Origin: Iamia sp963728655
GTDB lineage: Bacteria > Actinomycetota > Acidimicrobiia > Acidimicrobiales > Iamiaceae
Assembly: GCA_963728655.1 (NCBI GenBank)
Contig: CAVSLD010000002.1
Span: 124,001-188,000 of the forward strand
Direction of reading: 5' to 3'
DNA length: 64,000 nucleotides
Position 1 is the first letter of the stretch; each line of letters opens with the position of its first letter. Shown here piece after piece: positions 11,098 through 19,919 of this stretch. Position numbers and translations under genes: made by a program. Under the pieces are notes generated by a model. It searched no databases, had not been told where the DNA came from, and saw nothing but the letters and a program-made list of their open reading frames with translations.

Positions 11098-11811
11098 ATG
11101 ACCACCATCGACCGCCCCGCCACCGACCTCGACGGGGTCGACCGCTCCCGGCTCGTCGCCTTCGACCTGTACCGCGACGTGCACAAGGGCATCCGCGGCG
11201 AGCTCTTCGCCATCACCACGGCGGCCGGCCGCACCGACCCCGCCGACGCCGTCGCCCGGGCCGCCCTGGCCGACCACGTGGAGGCCACCGCCGAGCTGCT
11301 CACCTTCCACGCCCACCACGAGGACACCGCCATCGACCCGGTGCTGGAGGTCCACCGGCCCGACCTGGCCGAGACCATCGCCGCCGACCACGTGGTGCTC
11401 GACGCCCGCATCGCTGCGGTCGCCGACCGCACCCGGGGCGCGGCCGAGGCCGCCTCCGGCCACCGCGAGGCGCTCCACTGGGCCCACCTCGACCTGGCCT
11501 CGTTCACCAGCGCCTACCTGGCCCACCAGGACCTGGAGGAGCGGGTGGTCATGCCGGCCCTCGAGCAGGCCGTCGGCGTCGAGGTGCTCATCGGCATCCA
11601 CGAGGCCATCATCGGGTCCATCTCCCCGGAGTGGATGGGCCGGAGCCTGGCCCTGATGCTCCCGGCGATGAACGGCGACGACCGGGTCGAGATGCTCGGC
11701 GGGATGCGGGCCTCGGCGCCGCCCGAGGCCTTCGCCCAGGTCCTGGGCCTGGCCGGCTCGGTCCTCTCGGGCCCCGACCACGACGCCCTCGTGCGTCGCC
11801 TGGAGGTCTGA
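11098..11811 (+). CDS. Hemerythrin/HHE-like domain protein
   Basis: 237 residues. The N-terminal half shows the HHE pattern, with FHAHHEDTAIDPVL and later HLDLASFTSAYLAHQDLEERVVMP. The spaced His and Glu residues (H..HHED, H, HQDLEE) can bind a di-iron centre as in hemerythrins, which carry O2 or sense oxygen/NO. The C-terminal 70 residues (ISPEWMGRSLALMLPAMNGDDRVEMLGGM) form an extension seen in bacterial HHE proteins. It starts at an ATG after GAGAGGA and is followed three bases later by the RidA gene, so the two form an operon. Confidence 0.8.
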   Translation: MTTIDRPATDLDGVDRSRLVAFDLYRDVHKGIRGELFAITTAAGRTDPADAVARAALADHVEATAELLTFHAHHEDTAIDPVLEVHRPDLAETIAADHVVLDARIAAVADRTRGAAEAASGHREALHWAHLDLASFTSAYLAHQDLEERVVMPALEQAVGVEVLIGIHEAIIGSISPEWMGRSLALMLPAMNGDDRVEMLGGMRASAPPEAFAQVLGLAGSVLSGPDHDALVRRLEV

Positions 11812-11814
11812 GCG

Positions 11815-12234
11815 ATGAGCACCACCGAGACCGCCACCCCCACCCGCACCGATGTCGACCCGTGGACCTGGCAGGAGCAGCTCGGCTACAGCCAGGCGGT
11901 CATCGTCACCGCCCCGCACCAGATCGTCGAGCTGGCCGGCCAGGGACCGGTCGACGCCGACGGTGCCCTGGTGGGCGAGGGGGACCTGGCCGCCCAGATC
12001 AACCAGGCCATGGACAACGTGGAGGAGGTGCTGCGGGCCACCGGCATGACCCTCGCGGACGTGGTGCGCCTCACGGTCTTCACCACGGACGTGGACGCCT
12101 TCTTCGCCGCCTACGCCACCTTCGCCGGGCGCCTGGCCGCCGGCCGCTGCCGCCCGGCGAGCAGCCTGGTCGGGGTCTCCCGGCTGGCCATCCCCGGCAT
12201 GGCCGTGGAGCTGGAGGCCACCGCGGCCCGCTGA
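11815..12234 (+). CDS. RidA/YjgF-family protein (Rid superfamily)
   Basis: 139 residues. The core follows the Rid fold: GYSQAVIV, LAGQGPVDADGALVGEGDLAAQ, AMDNVEEVLRATGMTLADVVRLTVFTTD, and a C-terminal RPASSLVGVSRLAIPGMAVELEATA. In RidA an arginine near the end of this region binds the carboxylate of 2-aminoacrylate; here RP(A/S)SSL contains the equivalent Arg, so enamine/imine deaminase activity is plausible. It follows the hemerythrin-like gene with only three bases between them. Confidence 0.85.
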   Translation: MSTTETATPTRTDVDPWTWQEQLGYSQAVIVTAPHQIVELAGQGPVDADGALVGEGDLAAQINQAMDNVEEVLRATGMTLADVVRLTVFTTDVDAFFAAYATFAGRLAAGRCRPASSLVGVSRLAIPGMAVELEATAAR

Positions 12235-12344
12235 GGGCCGACGAGGGGCGACCGACGCGGCCCCGCCGCGCGATCGCCCCTCCGGCGCGCCCGGGTGCCG
12301 CCGGCGTCTGCGGGTGCCCCTGGCGACACCCGCACGGGTGGCGG

Positions 12345-12350
12345 TACCCT
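12345..12350 (+). promoter_or_regulatory. -10 element TACCCT, leaderless start
   Basis: TACCCT sits eight bases before the GTG at 12359, with no Shine-Dalgarno between them. This spacing puts transcription start at or next to the start codon, as in leaderless actinobacterial mRNAs. Confidence 0.5.
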
Positions 12351-12358
12351 GGCGGGCC

Positions 12359-12931
12359 GTGGGGGTCCGCCGGGTGGTCGTCCTCCTGCTGGTCGCTGCG
12401 CTGGCGACGGTGGGCCTGGGAGCGTGCTACCCCGCGCCCGAGACGAACGTGGTCGTGGCCATCGGCGACTCGCTGCTCGTGGGCGCGGAGCAGCAGGGCC
12501 TGGCCGCCCGGCTGCGCGACCGCGGGCTCGCCCCGGAGATCGACGCGAAGGGTGGCCGCCGGGCCGACGAGGCGGTCCCGCTCATCGACGCAGCCACCCG
12601 CGGCCGGCGGACCGGTGTCCTCTACCTCGGGCTCGGCACCAACGACGGCACCGACCGAGCGTCGTTCCGGCGCGACATCGACGCCGTCATGATCGCGGCG
12701 CGGGGGTGGCCCGTGGTGTGGAGCCTGGTCGAGTGGCCCAAGGTGCTGGGGCTCAACGACGAGCTGCGCGCCGCGCTCGACCGCCACCCGAACCTGGCCC
12801 TCATCGACTTCACCCCCGAGGTGACGGCCCACCCCTGGTACCGGGCCACCGACGGCGTGCACCTGGTCCCGGCCGGGTACGTGGCCCGGGCCTCCCACAT
12901 CGCCGCCTCCTGCGACCGGTACCGCCCCTGA
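12359..12931 (+). CDS. SGNH/GDSL-type esterase-lipase, lipoprotein
   Basis: 190 residues. A signal peptide (VVVLLLVAALATVGLGAC) ends in a lipobox cysteine. The mature part shows the SGNH blocks: IGDSLLVGAEQ (nucleophile Ser), GLGTNDG (oxyanion Asn), and TDGVHLVPAG (catalytic Asp and His). It is therefore a likely membrane-anchored extracytoplasmic esterase or lipase. The GTG at 12359 is chosen because of the TACCCT eight bases upstream and because it begins right before the basic VRR of the signal peptide; an ATG at 12314 is in frame but would lie upstream of that -10. Confidence 0.8.
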   Translation: MGVRRVVVLLLVAALATVGLGACYPAPETNVVVAIGDSLLVGAEQQGLAARLRDRGLAPEIDAKGGRRADEAVPLIDAATRGRRTGVLYLGLGTNDGTDRASFRRDIDAVMIAARGWPVVWSLVEWPKVLGLNDELRAALDRHPNLALIDFTPEVTAHPWYRATDGVHLVPAGYVARASHIAASCDRYRP

Positions 12932-12974
12932 CCGGACCCGGCGCCACCCGGTTGCGGGGGTGGGGGTCGGCTGG

Positions 12975-12980
12975 GAGGCT
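12975..12980 (+). promoter_or_regulatory. -10-like GAGGCT six bases before the DapB-like gene
   Basis: GAGGCT matches NANNNT and lies six bases before the ATG at 12987, the same arrangement as the other leaderless candidates. The same bases could be part of a weak Shine-Dalgarno (GGGAGG), so the call is ambiguous. Confidence 0.35.
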
Positions 12981-12986
12981 CGACCG

Positions 12987-14053
12987 ATGGCACTGAAGGT
13001 GATCCAGTGGGCCAGCGGCGGCGTGGGGCGGGCGGCCGTGGCCGGCATCGTCGCCCACCCCGACCTCGAGCTGGTGGGCCTCTGGGTCCACGACCCGGGC
13101 AAGGTCGGGCGCGACGCCGGCGAGCTGGCCGGCATCGACCCCCTCGGGGTGGCCGCCACCGACGACGTCGACGCCCTGCTCGCCCTCGGGGCCGACTGCG
13201 TGCTCTACAGCCCGATCATGGCCGACGAGGACGTGGTCGCCCGGATCCTCGCCTCCGGCGCCAGCGTGGTCACGCCCCTCGGCTGGTTCTACGCCGGCAC
13301 CCGCGACGTGGGCGCCCTCGAGGAGGCGGCGCGGGCCGGGGGTGCCACCCTGCACGGCACCGGCATCCACCCCGGGGGGATCACCGAGCGCTTCCCGCTC
13401 ATGGTGTCGGCCCTGTCCGGCTCGGTGACCCACGTGCGGGCCGAGGAGTTCTCCGACATCCGGACCTACGGCGCCCCCGACGTGGTGCGCCACATCATGC
13501 TGTTCGGGGCCACCCCCGAGGAGGCGGCCGCAGAGCCCGATGGTCGGCTTCCTCGGCTCGGGCTTCCTCCAGTCCATCGACATGGTCGTCGACGCCCTCG
13601 GGTTCCGGGCCGACGCCGAGCGGCGCACCGACCACGAGGTGGCGGTGGCGACCCGGCCCGATCGACTCGCCCATCGGCCCCATCGAGCCCGGCCTGGTGG
13701 CGGCCCAGCGCTTCACGTGGGAGGCCACCGTCGACGGCGAGCCGGTCGTGACGGTGCGCACCAACTGGTCCATGGGCGAGGACGACCTCGACCCGGGGTG
13801 GACGTTCGGACCGGCCGGGGAGCGCTTCGAGGTCGAGGTCAGCGGCGACCCCAGCAGCCTGGTCACCTTCCACGGCTGGCACCCGGAGTCCATCGCCGCC
13901 GGGCTGGAGCGCAACCCGGGCATCGTGGCCACCGCCAACCACTGCGTCAGCGCCATCCCCGCCACGTGCGCGGCCGAGCCCGGGCTGCGCAGCTACCTCG
14001 ACCTGCCCCTCGTGGCGGGCCGGGCCGCTCCCCACCTGGCCCGACCGGCCTGA
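12987..14053 (+). CDS. DapB-like NAD(P)-dependent dehydrogenase (diaminopentanoate-dehydrogenase type), frameshifted
   Basis: About 355 residues after repair. The N-terminus VIQWASGGVGRAAVAGI is the Rossmann signature of this DapB-related group, followed by ELVGLWVHDPGKVGRDAGELAG, GTGIHPGGITERFPL (the conserved HPG) and a C-terminal HWKMG-equivalent FEVEVSGDPSSLVTFHGWHP. Relatives act on 2,4-diaminopentanoate or are uncharacterised in mycobacteria, where they accompany lipid and steroid catabolism. Frame changes near 13530 and 13660 are single-base insertions. The gene converges on the SARP regulator with a 15-base gap. Confidence 0.75.
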
Positions 14054-14068
14054 CGGGGTCGCCGACGC

Positions 14069-16447
14069 TCAGCCCCGCAGACGGGCCTCGAGGGCCTCGG
14101 CCGCGGGTGACGGGGGCAGGTCGAGCCGGCGCGACGCCTCGCGGGCCCGGTCCAGCAGGGCGCGCGCGGAGGAGCGGCGGCCCCCGTCGAGCAGGCGGGC
14201 GGCCATGTCGAGGCAGCGGTCCTCGTCGAGGGGGTCGAGGTCGACGGCCCGGTGCACGAGGGCCTCGGCGTCGTCGGGGCGGCCCTGGTCGAGCGCGACC
14301 CGGGCCCGCAGGTCGAGCAGGTCCAGGCGGAGGCGCCTCAGCGCCTCCCGGGGCGCCGCCGCCCACGGTTCGTAGAGGTTGTCGAGGGCGAAGTCGCCGT
14401 CGTCGTGGCGCAGGGCCGCCAGCGCGAGGCGGTCCGCCTCGGCCGGGTCCCGCCGCTCGGCGCCCAGCGCCCGGCGCCCCGCGCCCTGGAGCTCCAGCAC
14501 GTCGACGCTCACCCCCGGGGCCAGCGCCAGCACCGAGCCCTGGCGCACGATCACCTCGCCCAGGAGGGACCGGGTCCGCTTGAGGAGGTTCCGCAGCCGG
14601 GCTCGACCCAGCGTGGGGGCGACGTCGGGCCAGAGGTGCTCGACGACCTGGTCGGCGTGGATGCGCCCACCCTCGGCCACCACGATCTCCAGCGCGGCGG
14701 TCACCCGCCCGACCGGGAGGGGGGCGGGCGGGGCCCCGTCGACCTCGACGTCGAGGCGCCCGAGCAGGTGGATCCTGGTGGTGCCGCGGTCCGGGTGCTG
14801 GGGCGCGTCGTCGGTGGCGCGGGCCAGGAGGTCGGCGGCGCGCTGCTGCCAGCCCGGCGCGGCGAGGTTGGCGAACAGCTGCTCCGCGGCCCGCAGCTGC
14901 ACCGTGGCGTCGACCCGCCGACCGCCCTCCAACAGGCGTCGCCCCCAGACCAGGCGCAGCCGGGCCATGGGCCAGGGGAGGGGCGGATCGCTCACCCGGG
15001 CCAGGGCGTCACCCAGGGCGGCATCGACGTCGTCGTCGGCGCCGTCGCCCAGCCCGGCCCGCACCCGTGCGGCCAGGCTGATGCCGCGGTCGTGGCCGGC
15101 GCGGTGGGCCCGGCGCTCGAGGTCGTCGAGCACCGAGCGGGCCTCCTCGGCCCGCCCGACGGCGGCGAGGGCCTCCACCAGGCACGCCTCCCAGAGGGCA
15201 GGGGCCGGGTTCTGGCCGGTCGGCCCGCCGGCCAGGGGCGCCACCGCGTCGAGCGCCTCCTGGGGGCGGCCGGCGAGGAGGTGGAGCTCGGCCAGCGCCG
15301 CCCGCGCCGTCTGGCGGGCCGGATCCCCGGGGGCGGTGGCCTCGGCCAGGGCCCGGGTGGCCAGGGCCCGGGCCTCGTCGTCGCCCCGGCAGGCGGCGAC
15401 CAGGGCCGCGCTGGCGCACGCCGCCGGGCGCCAGCCGCGGGGCCCGGGCGAGGACGCGCCCATCGCCTCCGCCGCGGCGGCGATCGAGGCGTCCCAGTCG
15501 CCCAGGCCGAAGTCGATCACCGCCGTGACCACCAGGGCCCCGGCGCGGGCATCGGGCGACGAGCCGTCCTCGGTGGCGGCGAGGATGCGGTCGACCACGG
15601 CGCGGGCGTCGTCGTAGTCCTCGACCCAGACGAGGGCGAGGGCGACCACGGCCAGGGCGTCGAGGGCGGCCGGGTCCGGGGCGGCGGCCCGCACCAGGCC
15701 CCCGGGTGCGTGCAGGAGGGTGCTGCCGGCGGTGGCGTCGCCGGTGAGCACGAGGGCCCCGCCGCGGAGGGCGAGGAGCAGGGCCCGCTCCGCCCGGGGC
15801 GCGTCCTCGGCCCCCTCGGTGAGCTCCAGGGCCCGTGCCCCGTCGCCGGCGCGGATGGCGGTGGTGGCCCTCGCCGCCCGCGCCGACGGCGGTGGCGGGG
15901 TGGCGACCTCCAGCACCGGGACGGCCTCCGGCGGCGGTCCGGCGTCGTCGTCCCACCCCAGCACCAGGGTGGTGCCGGACCCCTCGGCCCGGCGGGCGAC
16001 GTAGGCGAGGACCTCGAGGCTGGCCCCGTCGAGGAGGTCGGCCCGCTCGACCACCAGCCCCACCGGCGTCGTCGCGCCCGCCGCCCGGAGCAGGTCGCGG
16101 GTGGCCAGCCCGCAGGTCAGGGCGTCGGGACGGTCGGACCCGTCGCCCCGGCCGAGGGCGGCGTCGAGCGCCCGGCGCCGGGCGGGCACCAGCGCGTCGA
16201 CGTGGGCGAGGAGCGGTTCGAGCAGGTCGTGGAGCCCGGCGAGGGCGAGGGTCCGCTCCGCAGCCACGCCCCGGCCCCGCACCACGGTGGCCCCCCGGGC
16301 CGCCAGGGTCGCTCCGATCGCTTCCAGCAGGGGAGCCACCGCCGAGGGGGGACCGACGACCGCGACCGCGCCTCCCGCGCCCCTGCCCGCCGTCGCGAGG
16401 GCAGCGTCGCCGAGGGTCGGGGCGGTGGCCGCGGACTGCTCGGACAT
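14069..16447 (-). CDS. SARP/BTAD-type transcriptional regulator with degenerate ATPase domain
   Basis: 792 residues. Residues about 25-210 resemble the ATPase domain of large LuxR/SARP regulators, but VAVVGPPSAVAPLLEAIGATL replaces the Walker A GxxxxGKS, so ATP binding is doubtful. About 215-510 is alpha-helical and repeat-like (TPR-type). About 520-625 is an OmpR-like winged helix (IHLLGRLDVEVDG to LLKRTRSLLGE), and about 640-790 is a bacterial transcriptional activation domain. The order is unusual because most SARPs have the DNA-binding domain first. ATG at 16447 is chosen because the longer upstream extension is low-complexity and antisense to the next genes. It diverges from two small genes that could be targets. 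Confidence 0.8.
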   Translation of the reverse strand: MSEQSAATAPTLGDAALATAGRGAGGAVAVVGPPSAVAPLLEAIGATLAARGATVVRGRGVAAERTLALAGLHDLLEPLLAHVDALVPARRRALDAALGRGDGSDRPDALTCGLATRDLLRAAGATTPVGLVVERADLLDGASLEVLAYVARRAEGSGTTLVLGWDDDAGPPPEAVPVLEVATPPPPSARAARATTAIRAGDGARALELTEGAEDAPRAERALLLALRGGALVLTGDATAGSTLLHAPGGLVRAAAPDPAALDALAVVALALVWVEDYDDARAVVDRILAATEDGSSPDARAGALVVTAVIDFGLGDWDASIAAAAEAMGASSPGPRGWRPAACASAALVAACRGDDEARALATRALAEATAPGDPARQTARAALAELHLLAGRPQEALDAVAPLAGGPTGQNPAPALWEACLVEALAAVGRAEEARSVLDDLERRAHRAGHDRGISLAARVRAGLGDGADDDVDAALGDALARVSDPPLPWPMARLRLVWGRRLLEGGRRVDATVQLRAAEQLFANLAAPGWQQRAADLLARATDDAPQHPDRGTTRIHLLGRLDVEVDGAPPAPLPVGRVTAALEIVVAEGGRIHADQVVEHLWPDVAPTLGRARLRNLLKRTRSLLGEVIVRQGSVLALAPGVSVDVLELQGAGRRALGAERRDPAEADRLALAALRHDDGDFALDNLYEPWAAAPREALRRLRLDLLDLRARVALDQGRPDDAEALVHRAVDLDPLDEDRCLDMAARLLDGGRRSSARALLDRAREASRRLDLPPSPAAEALEARLRG

Positions 16448-16641
16448 GGCGTGAGCGCCTCCCGGGGCGGGGTTCGGGACCCCGTCCGCCGGCCCGAGAG
16501 CGTACCGGGACGGCCGGGTGGTGCTCACATGGCCCATCCGGGCCAGGCCGGAGATGGTCCTCGGAGCCTCGCCGCCGGCCCGGTCGAGGTGCGGTCGGTC
16601 CGTACCGTCCGCCCCGTGAGACGCCGAGGAGGGGTGGCGCA
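16448..16641. promoter_or_regulatory. Divergent promoter region next to the SARP gene
   Basis: 194 bases. TACCGT at 16605-16610 and GAGGAGGGG at 16626-16634 precede the small gene at 16642 on the plus strand; promoter elements for the SARP gene should be on the other side. No heptameric direct repeats typical of SARP targets were evident by eye. Confidence 0.35.
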
Positions 16642-16857
16642 GTGGTCGAGTCGTTCGTCTTGAGGGTGCGCACCGGTCCACCGACCGGTGCGCTCGCCGG
16701 CGAGCTGGAGGTGGTGGCCAGCGGCCACCGCGTCCTCTTCCGCACGGGGGACGAGCTGGTCGCCCTGCTGGTCGCGATGACCGCCCTCGCCCCGCCCGAC
16801 CCGACGTCGTCGGGTGCGGGGTCGGCGACGAGTGCGGGGGAGGTCCCGAGCGCATGA
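16642..16857 (+). CDS. Small protein of unknown function (71 aa)
   Basis: 71 residues from a GTG with GAGGAGGGG eight bases upstream. The body is a compact strand-rich sequence (SFVLRVRTGPPTGALAGELE, then ASGHRVLFRTGDELVALLVA) followed by a Ser/Ala-rich tail. It has no signal peptide. The stop overlaps the next start (ATGA), so it is translationally coupled to a putative lipoprotein. Its position beside the divergent SARP regulator makes it a candidate partner or target. I do not recognise the family. Confidence 0.55.
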   Translation: MVESFVLRVRTGPPTGALAGELEVVASGHRVLFRTGDELVALLVAMTALAPPDPTSSGAGSATSAGEVPSA

Positions 16858-17336
16858 CCGAGACGACCGAGCGAGGGGTCCCGAGCCACCGGGGCCGGCG
16901 GTGGGGGGCGACGCTCGTGCTGCTGGTCGTCCTGGCCGCGGCGCCGGCCTGCGGGGGTCGGGGCGGCGGGGCAGCGGTGGAGCCCACCGCGGTGGGTGGG
17001 GTCCACGGACCCGGGGCCCCGGCGCGCCGCACCGCGCCGGGCCCCGGCCACGGCGGGGCGTCGCCCCGCTTCACCCCGCTGGTGCACGAGGGCGTGGGCG
17101 AGGTGGCCGACGGCCCGGACCCCGCGCCCCCTGCGGAGGTGCCCGGCGCCGGGGCGGTGACGGCGGCGGCCGCGGGGTCCGCCCTGGCCCGGGCCTCGGG
17201 CCACCACGCCGGGGTCGTCTCCGACCGCACCGACGTCCCCGAGGAGCAGGCGGCCGCCGGGGCCCCGGCCACCGGTCGCCCGGCGTGGACCGGGCCGGGC
17301 CGGCTGACCTCGGCCCGACCCGGCGGCAAGGGCTGA
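16854..17336 (+). CDS. Putative lipoprotein, low-complexity Ala/Gly/Pro-rich
   Basis: 160 residues. A Tat/Sec-like N-terminus (RGRRWGATLVLLVVLAAAPAC) ends in a lipobox cysteine, followed by a Gly/Ala/Pro-rich mature region without a recognisable domain. The ATG overlaps the TGA of the preceding small gene by four bases. Composition is close to that of non-coding high-GC frames, so the downstream part is less certain than the signal peptide. Confidence 0.5.
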   Translation: MTETTERGVPSHRGRRWGATLVLLVVLAAAPACGGRGGGAAVEPTAVGGVHGPGAPARRTAPGPGHGGASPRFTPLVHEGVGEVADGPDPAPPAEVPGAGAVTAAAAGSALARASGHHAGVVSDRTDVPEEQAAAGAPATGRPAWTGPGRLTSARPGGKG

Positions 17337-17499
17337 CGGGGTGCGGGCGGTGACCTGGGCACTCTGGGCCAGACCGGTCCTGGCCCTCCGCCACCCGCCG
17401 GGCACCCGTGCCCTCCGTACGGTGCGGCGGCCGGGAGGGGCCGATCGTCCCGACCCGTCGGCGCCCGGACCCGCCGGGGCATCCAGGGAGGACGAGACC

Positions 17500-18051
17500 A
17501 TGCGTGGTGCACCAGCGACGACCGGCCGGCTGCGGCGGCCCCCGCACCTCGTGGTGGCGGTGGCCCTCGTGGCGGCGATGGCCGCGGGCGGGTGCGGCGG
17601 CGGGGACGGCGCCGCGGACCAGGCCGTGGTCGACAGCCGACCCGCGGCCGACGAGGTCGGCGACCTCGACCTGTTCTGCGACGCGGCCCGGCGGAGCGCC
17701 GCGGCCAGCACCGCCTCGGGCGAGGCCGAGACGCCGGCCGAGGTCGAGGCCGCCCTGGGCGACCTGCGGACGGGCATCGACGACCTCCTCCTCGCCGGGC
17801 CCGAGGTGCTCGACGACGACCTCCTCACGCTCTCGCACTTCCTGGACGCAGCGAGCGAGGAGCTCGTCGCCGTCGACTTCGACCAGGACCGGGTCGACTT
17901 CGACGCGCTGGACGGGGCCGAGCAGGTCGAGGCGGCCTACCGCGCCGTGGACGAGGTGACCCTCGACGACTGCGACGTCGCCGCCAGCGGGATCGAGGAG
18001 CACGACGACGAGCCCATCGGGGACGGCGGGGAGCCACCGCCCGGCGGCTGA
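17500..18051 (+). CDS. Putative lipoprotein, acidic, unknown function
   Basis: 183 residues. AGGGAGGA at 17484-17491 precedes the ATG. The signal peptide (HLVVAVALVAAMAAGGC) ends in a lipobox cysteine, then a Gly/Asp linker and an acidic, mostly helical domain (DLDLFCDAARRSAAAS to DDCDVAASGIEE) with two cysteines that might pair. Several similar small acidic lipoproteins occur in this window (544, 58071, 63052). Confidence 0.7.
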   Translation: MRGAPATTGRLRRPPHLVVAVALVAAMAAGGCGGGDGAADQAVVDSRPAADEVGDLDLFCDAARRSAAASTASGEAETPAEVEAALGDLRTGIDDLLLAGPEVLDDDLLTLSHFLDAASEELVAVDFDQDRVDFDALDGAEQVEAAYRAVDEVTLDDCDVAASGIEEHDDEPIGDGGEPPPGG

Positions 18052-18085
18052 CGCAGCGCGGGCGCACCCGTGGGACCATGCCGCC

Positions 18086-18889
18086 GTGCCCACGGCTGCG
18101 GTGAACGGGATCGAGGTCGCCTACGAGCGGAGAGGTGAGGGGCCTCGCCTGCTGTTCCTCGGCGGCTCGGGCTCGTCGTTGGCGGAGTCGGCGCTGCTGC
18201 GGGCCCCGTTCGCCGATGCCTTCGACGTGGTGGCCCACGACCAGCGGGGGCTGGGCGCCACCTCGGTGCCCCCCGGCCCGTACTCCATGGCCGACTACGC
18301 GGCCGACGCCCTGGGGCTCATGGACCACCTCGGCTGGGCGTCGTGTCGCCTCGTCGGCATCTCCTTCGGCGGGATGGTCGCCCAGGAGGTGGCCGTCACC
18401 GCCCCCGAGCGCATCGAGCGGATGGCCCTGCTCTGCACCTCGTCGGGCGGGGCCGGCGGGGCGTCCTACCCGCTGCACGAGCTGGCCGAGCTGACCGACG
18501 ACGAGAGGGCCGCGGCCTACCCGCAGCTGCTCGACACCCGCTTCACGCCCGGGTGGCTGGACACCCACGAGGCGGACCGCCGCCTGCTCTCGATGATGGC
18601 GGGGCGCGTCGGCCGGGAGCGCCCGGCCGAGGCGCGCCGGGGCGAGCGCGAGCAGCTGGAGGCCCGCCGGCACCTGGACGTGTGGGACCGCCTGCCCCGG
18701 ATCACGTGCCCGACCCTGGTGGCGTCGGGCCGCCACGACGGCATCGCCCCTCCGGCCAACGGCGAGGCCATCGCCGGACAGATCCCGGGGGCCGAGCTGC
18801 GCCTCTACGAGGGCGGGCACGCCTTCGTCGCCCAGGACCCGACGGCCCTCCCGGAGGTCATCGCCTTCCTGGCCGACGACCCCTCGTGA
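18086..18889 (+). CDS. Alpha/beta hydrolase
   Basis: 267 residues. The fold is clear: GGSGSS oxyanion region, HDQRGLGAT, nucleophile elbow VGISFGGM, acid SGRHDG and base EGGHAF, with a helical cap between. It should hydrolyse an ester, lactone or similar bond in the cytoplasm, since no signal peptide is present. Relatives include 3-oxoadipate-enol-lactonase-like enzymes, but the substrate is not determinable. The GTG at 18086 has a NANNNT element (GACCAT) six bases upstream. The stop overlaps the next GTG (GTGA), coupling it to an aldose-epimerase-like gene. Confidence 0.85.
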   Translation: MPTAAVNGIEVAYERRGEGPRLLFLGGSGSSLAESALLRAPFADAFDVVAHDQRGLGATSVPPGPYSMADYAADALGLMDHLGWASCRLVGISFGGMVAQEVAVTAPERIERMALLCTSSGGAGGASYPLHELAELTDDERAAAYPQLLDTRFTPGWLDTHEADRRLLSMMAGRVGRERPAEARRGEREQLEARRHLDVWDRLPRITCPTLVASGRHDGIAPPANGEAIAGQIPGAELRLYEGGHAFVAQDPTALPEVIAFLADDPS

Positions 18890-19910
18890 CCGCAACGGTG
18901 CCCTCGGGCACGCAGGTGCCGCTCGTCCACGGCGACCAGAGGGCCACGGTGGTGGAGGTCGGCGGCGGGATCCGCACCTACGACGTCGACGGTCGACCGG
19001 TCCTCGACCCCTACCCGGTCGATGCCCGCTGCGACGGCGGCCACGGGGCGCCCCTGCTGCCGTGGCCGAACCGACTGGGCGACGGCCGCTACGCCTTCGG
19101 GGGGCGCACCCACCAGCTGCCCCTCACCGAGCCCGAGCGGGGCAACGCCATCCACGGCCTGGTGCGGTGGCAGGCCTGGACCCCCCGACGGCGGACCGAC
19201 TCGTCGGTGGTCATGGCCACCGCGCTCTCCCCCCGACCCGGGTACCCCTTCGCCCTCGACCTGGCGATCTCCTACGCCCTCGGGCCCGACGGTCTGGAGG
19301 TGCGGACCACGGCCACCAACGTCGGGCCCGACCCGGCGCCCTACGGCGCCGGCCACCACCCCTACCTGTCGCCGGGTGTGGGCGCGACGGTCGACGACTG
19401 CACCCTCGCCCTCGCCGCCGCCACCCGCATCACCGTCGACCCCGAGCGCCTCCTGCCCATCGGGACGGTGCCGGTGCTCGGAGGCCGAGCCGCCAGGCGA
19501 GACCGACCAAGCGAGCACGGCATGGCCATCCGAGCGAAGCGAGGCAGCCGCGCCCGAAGACGGCCCCGTCCGGTGAGGGTCCCAGCACCTCCCAGGACCG
19601 GGCCCGACCCACCCGGGTGGGGTCCGCCGTCCTCGACGACGCCTTCACCGACCTGGTCCGCGACGTCGAGGGCCGGGCGTGGGTCCGCCTCACCGGTCCC
19701 GACGGCCGCACGGCCGAGCTCTGGGCCGATGCCCACCACCCGGTGCTCCAGGTGTTCACCGGCGACACCCTCGCCCCCGACCGTCGCCGCCTCGGCCTCG
19801 CGGCCGAGCCCATGACGTGCCCGGCCGACGCCTTCCGCACCGGGGACCACCTGCGGGTCCTGGCACCGGGGGAGGGGCTCACCACCGCCTGGGGGGTCCG
19901 CCTGCGCTGA
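18886..19910 (+). CDS. Aldose 1-epimerase family protein, interrupted by a ~135-base insert
   Basis: The N-terminal part (to about 19482) and C-terminal part (from about 19620) are in different frames but together form one aldose-epimerase/galactose-mutarotase-like protein: LLPWPNRLGDGRYAFGG, GNAIHGLVRW with the conserved His, GAGHHPYLS with the second His, then VLDDAFTDL and a C-terminal ending. These enzymes interconvert sugar anomers. Between the halves lies a stretch whose translation in any frame does not fit the family. It carries a GAGCGAAGCGAG motif and shifts the frame, so the gene is probably inactive unless the insert is an assembly error. It is translationally coupled to the alpha/beta hydrolase. 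Confidence 0.7.
19482..19620. other. Foreign or error insert inside the aldose epimerase gene
   Basis: About 135 bases replace the short loop normally found here. The segment contains AGCGAGCACGGCATGGCCAT, CCGAGCGAAGCGAGGC and a run of CCCGAAGACGGCCCCGTCC, giving purine-rich codons unlike the flanks and a TGA in one frame. A related GCGCTGCGCTCGC pattern occurs in the intergenic region at 30551-30569. A small dispersed repeat is the likeliest explanation. Confidence 0.45.
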
Positions 19911-19919
19911 CCACCTCGG

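Noticed and set aside
16669..16693. Inverted repeat around ACCGGTCCACCGACCGGT as an operator
   Set aside because: It lies within the coding region of the 71-residue protein, encodes a TGPPTG stretch, and could be a by-product of codon use.
14069..17336. A secondary-metabolite gene cluster next to a SARP regulator
   Set aside because: There is no PKS, NRPS, terpene, RiPP or other biosynthetic core gene nearby.
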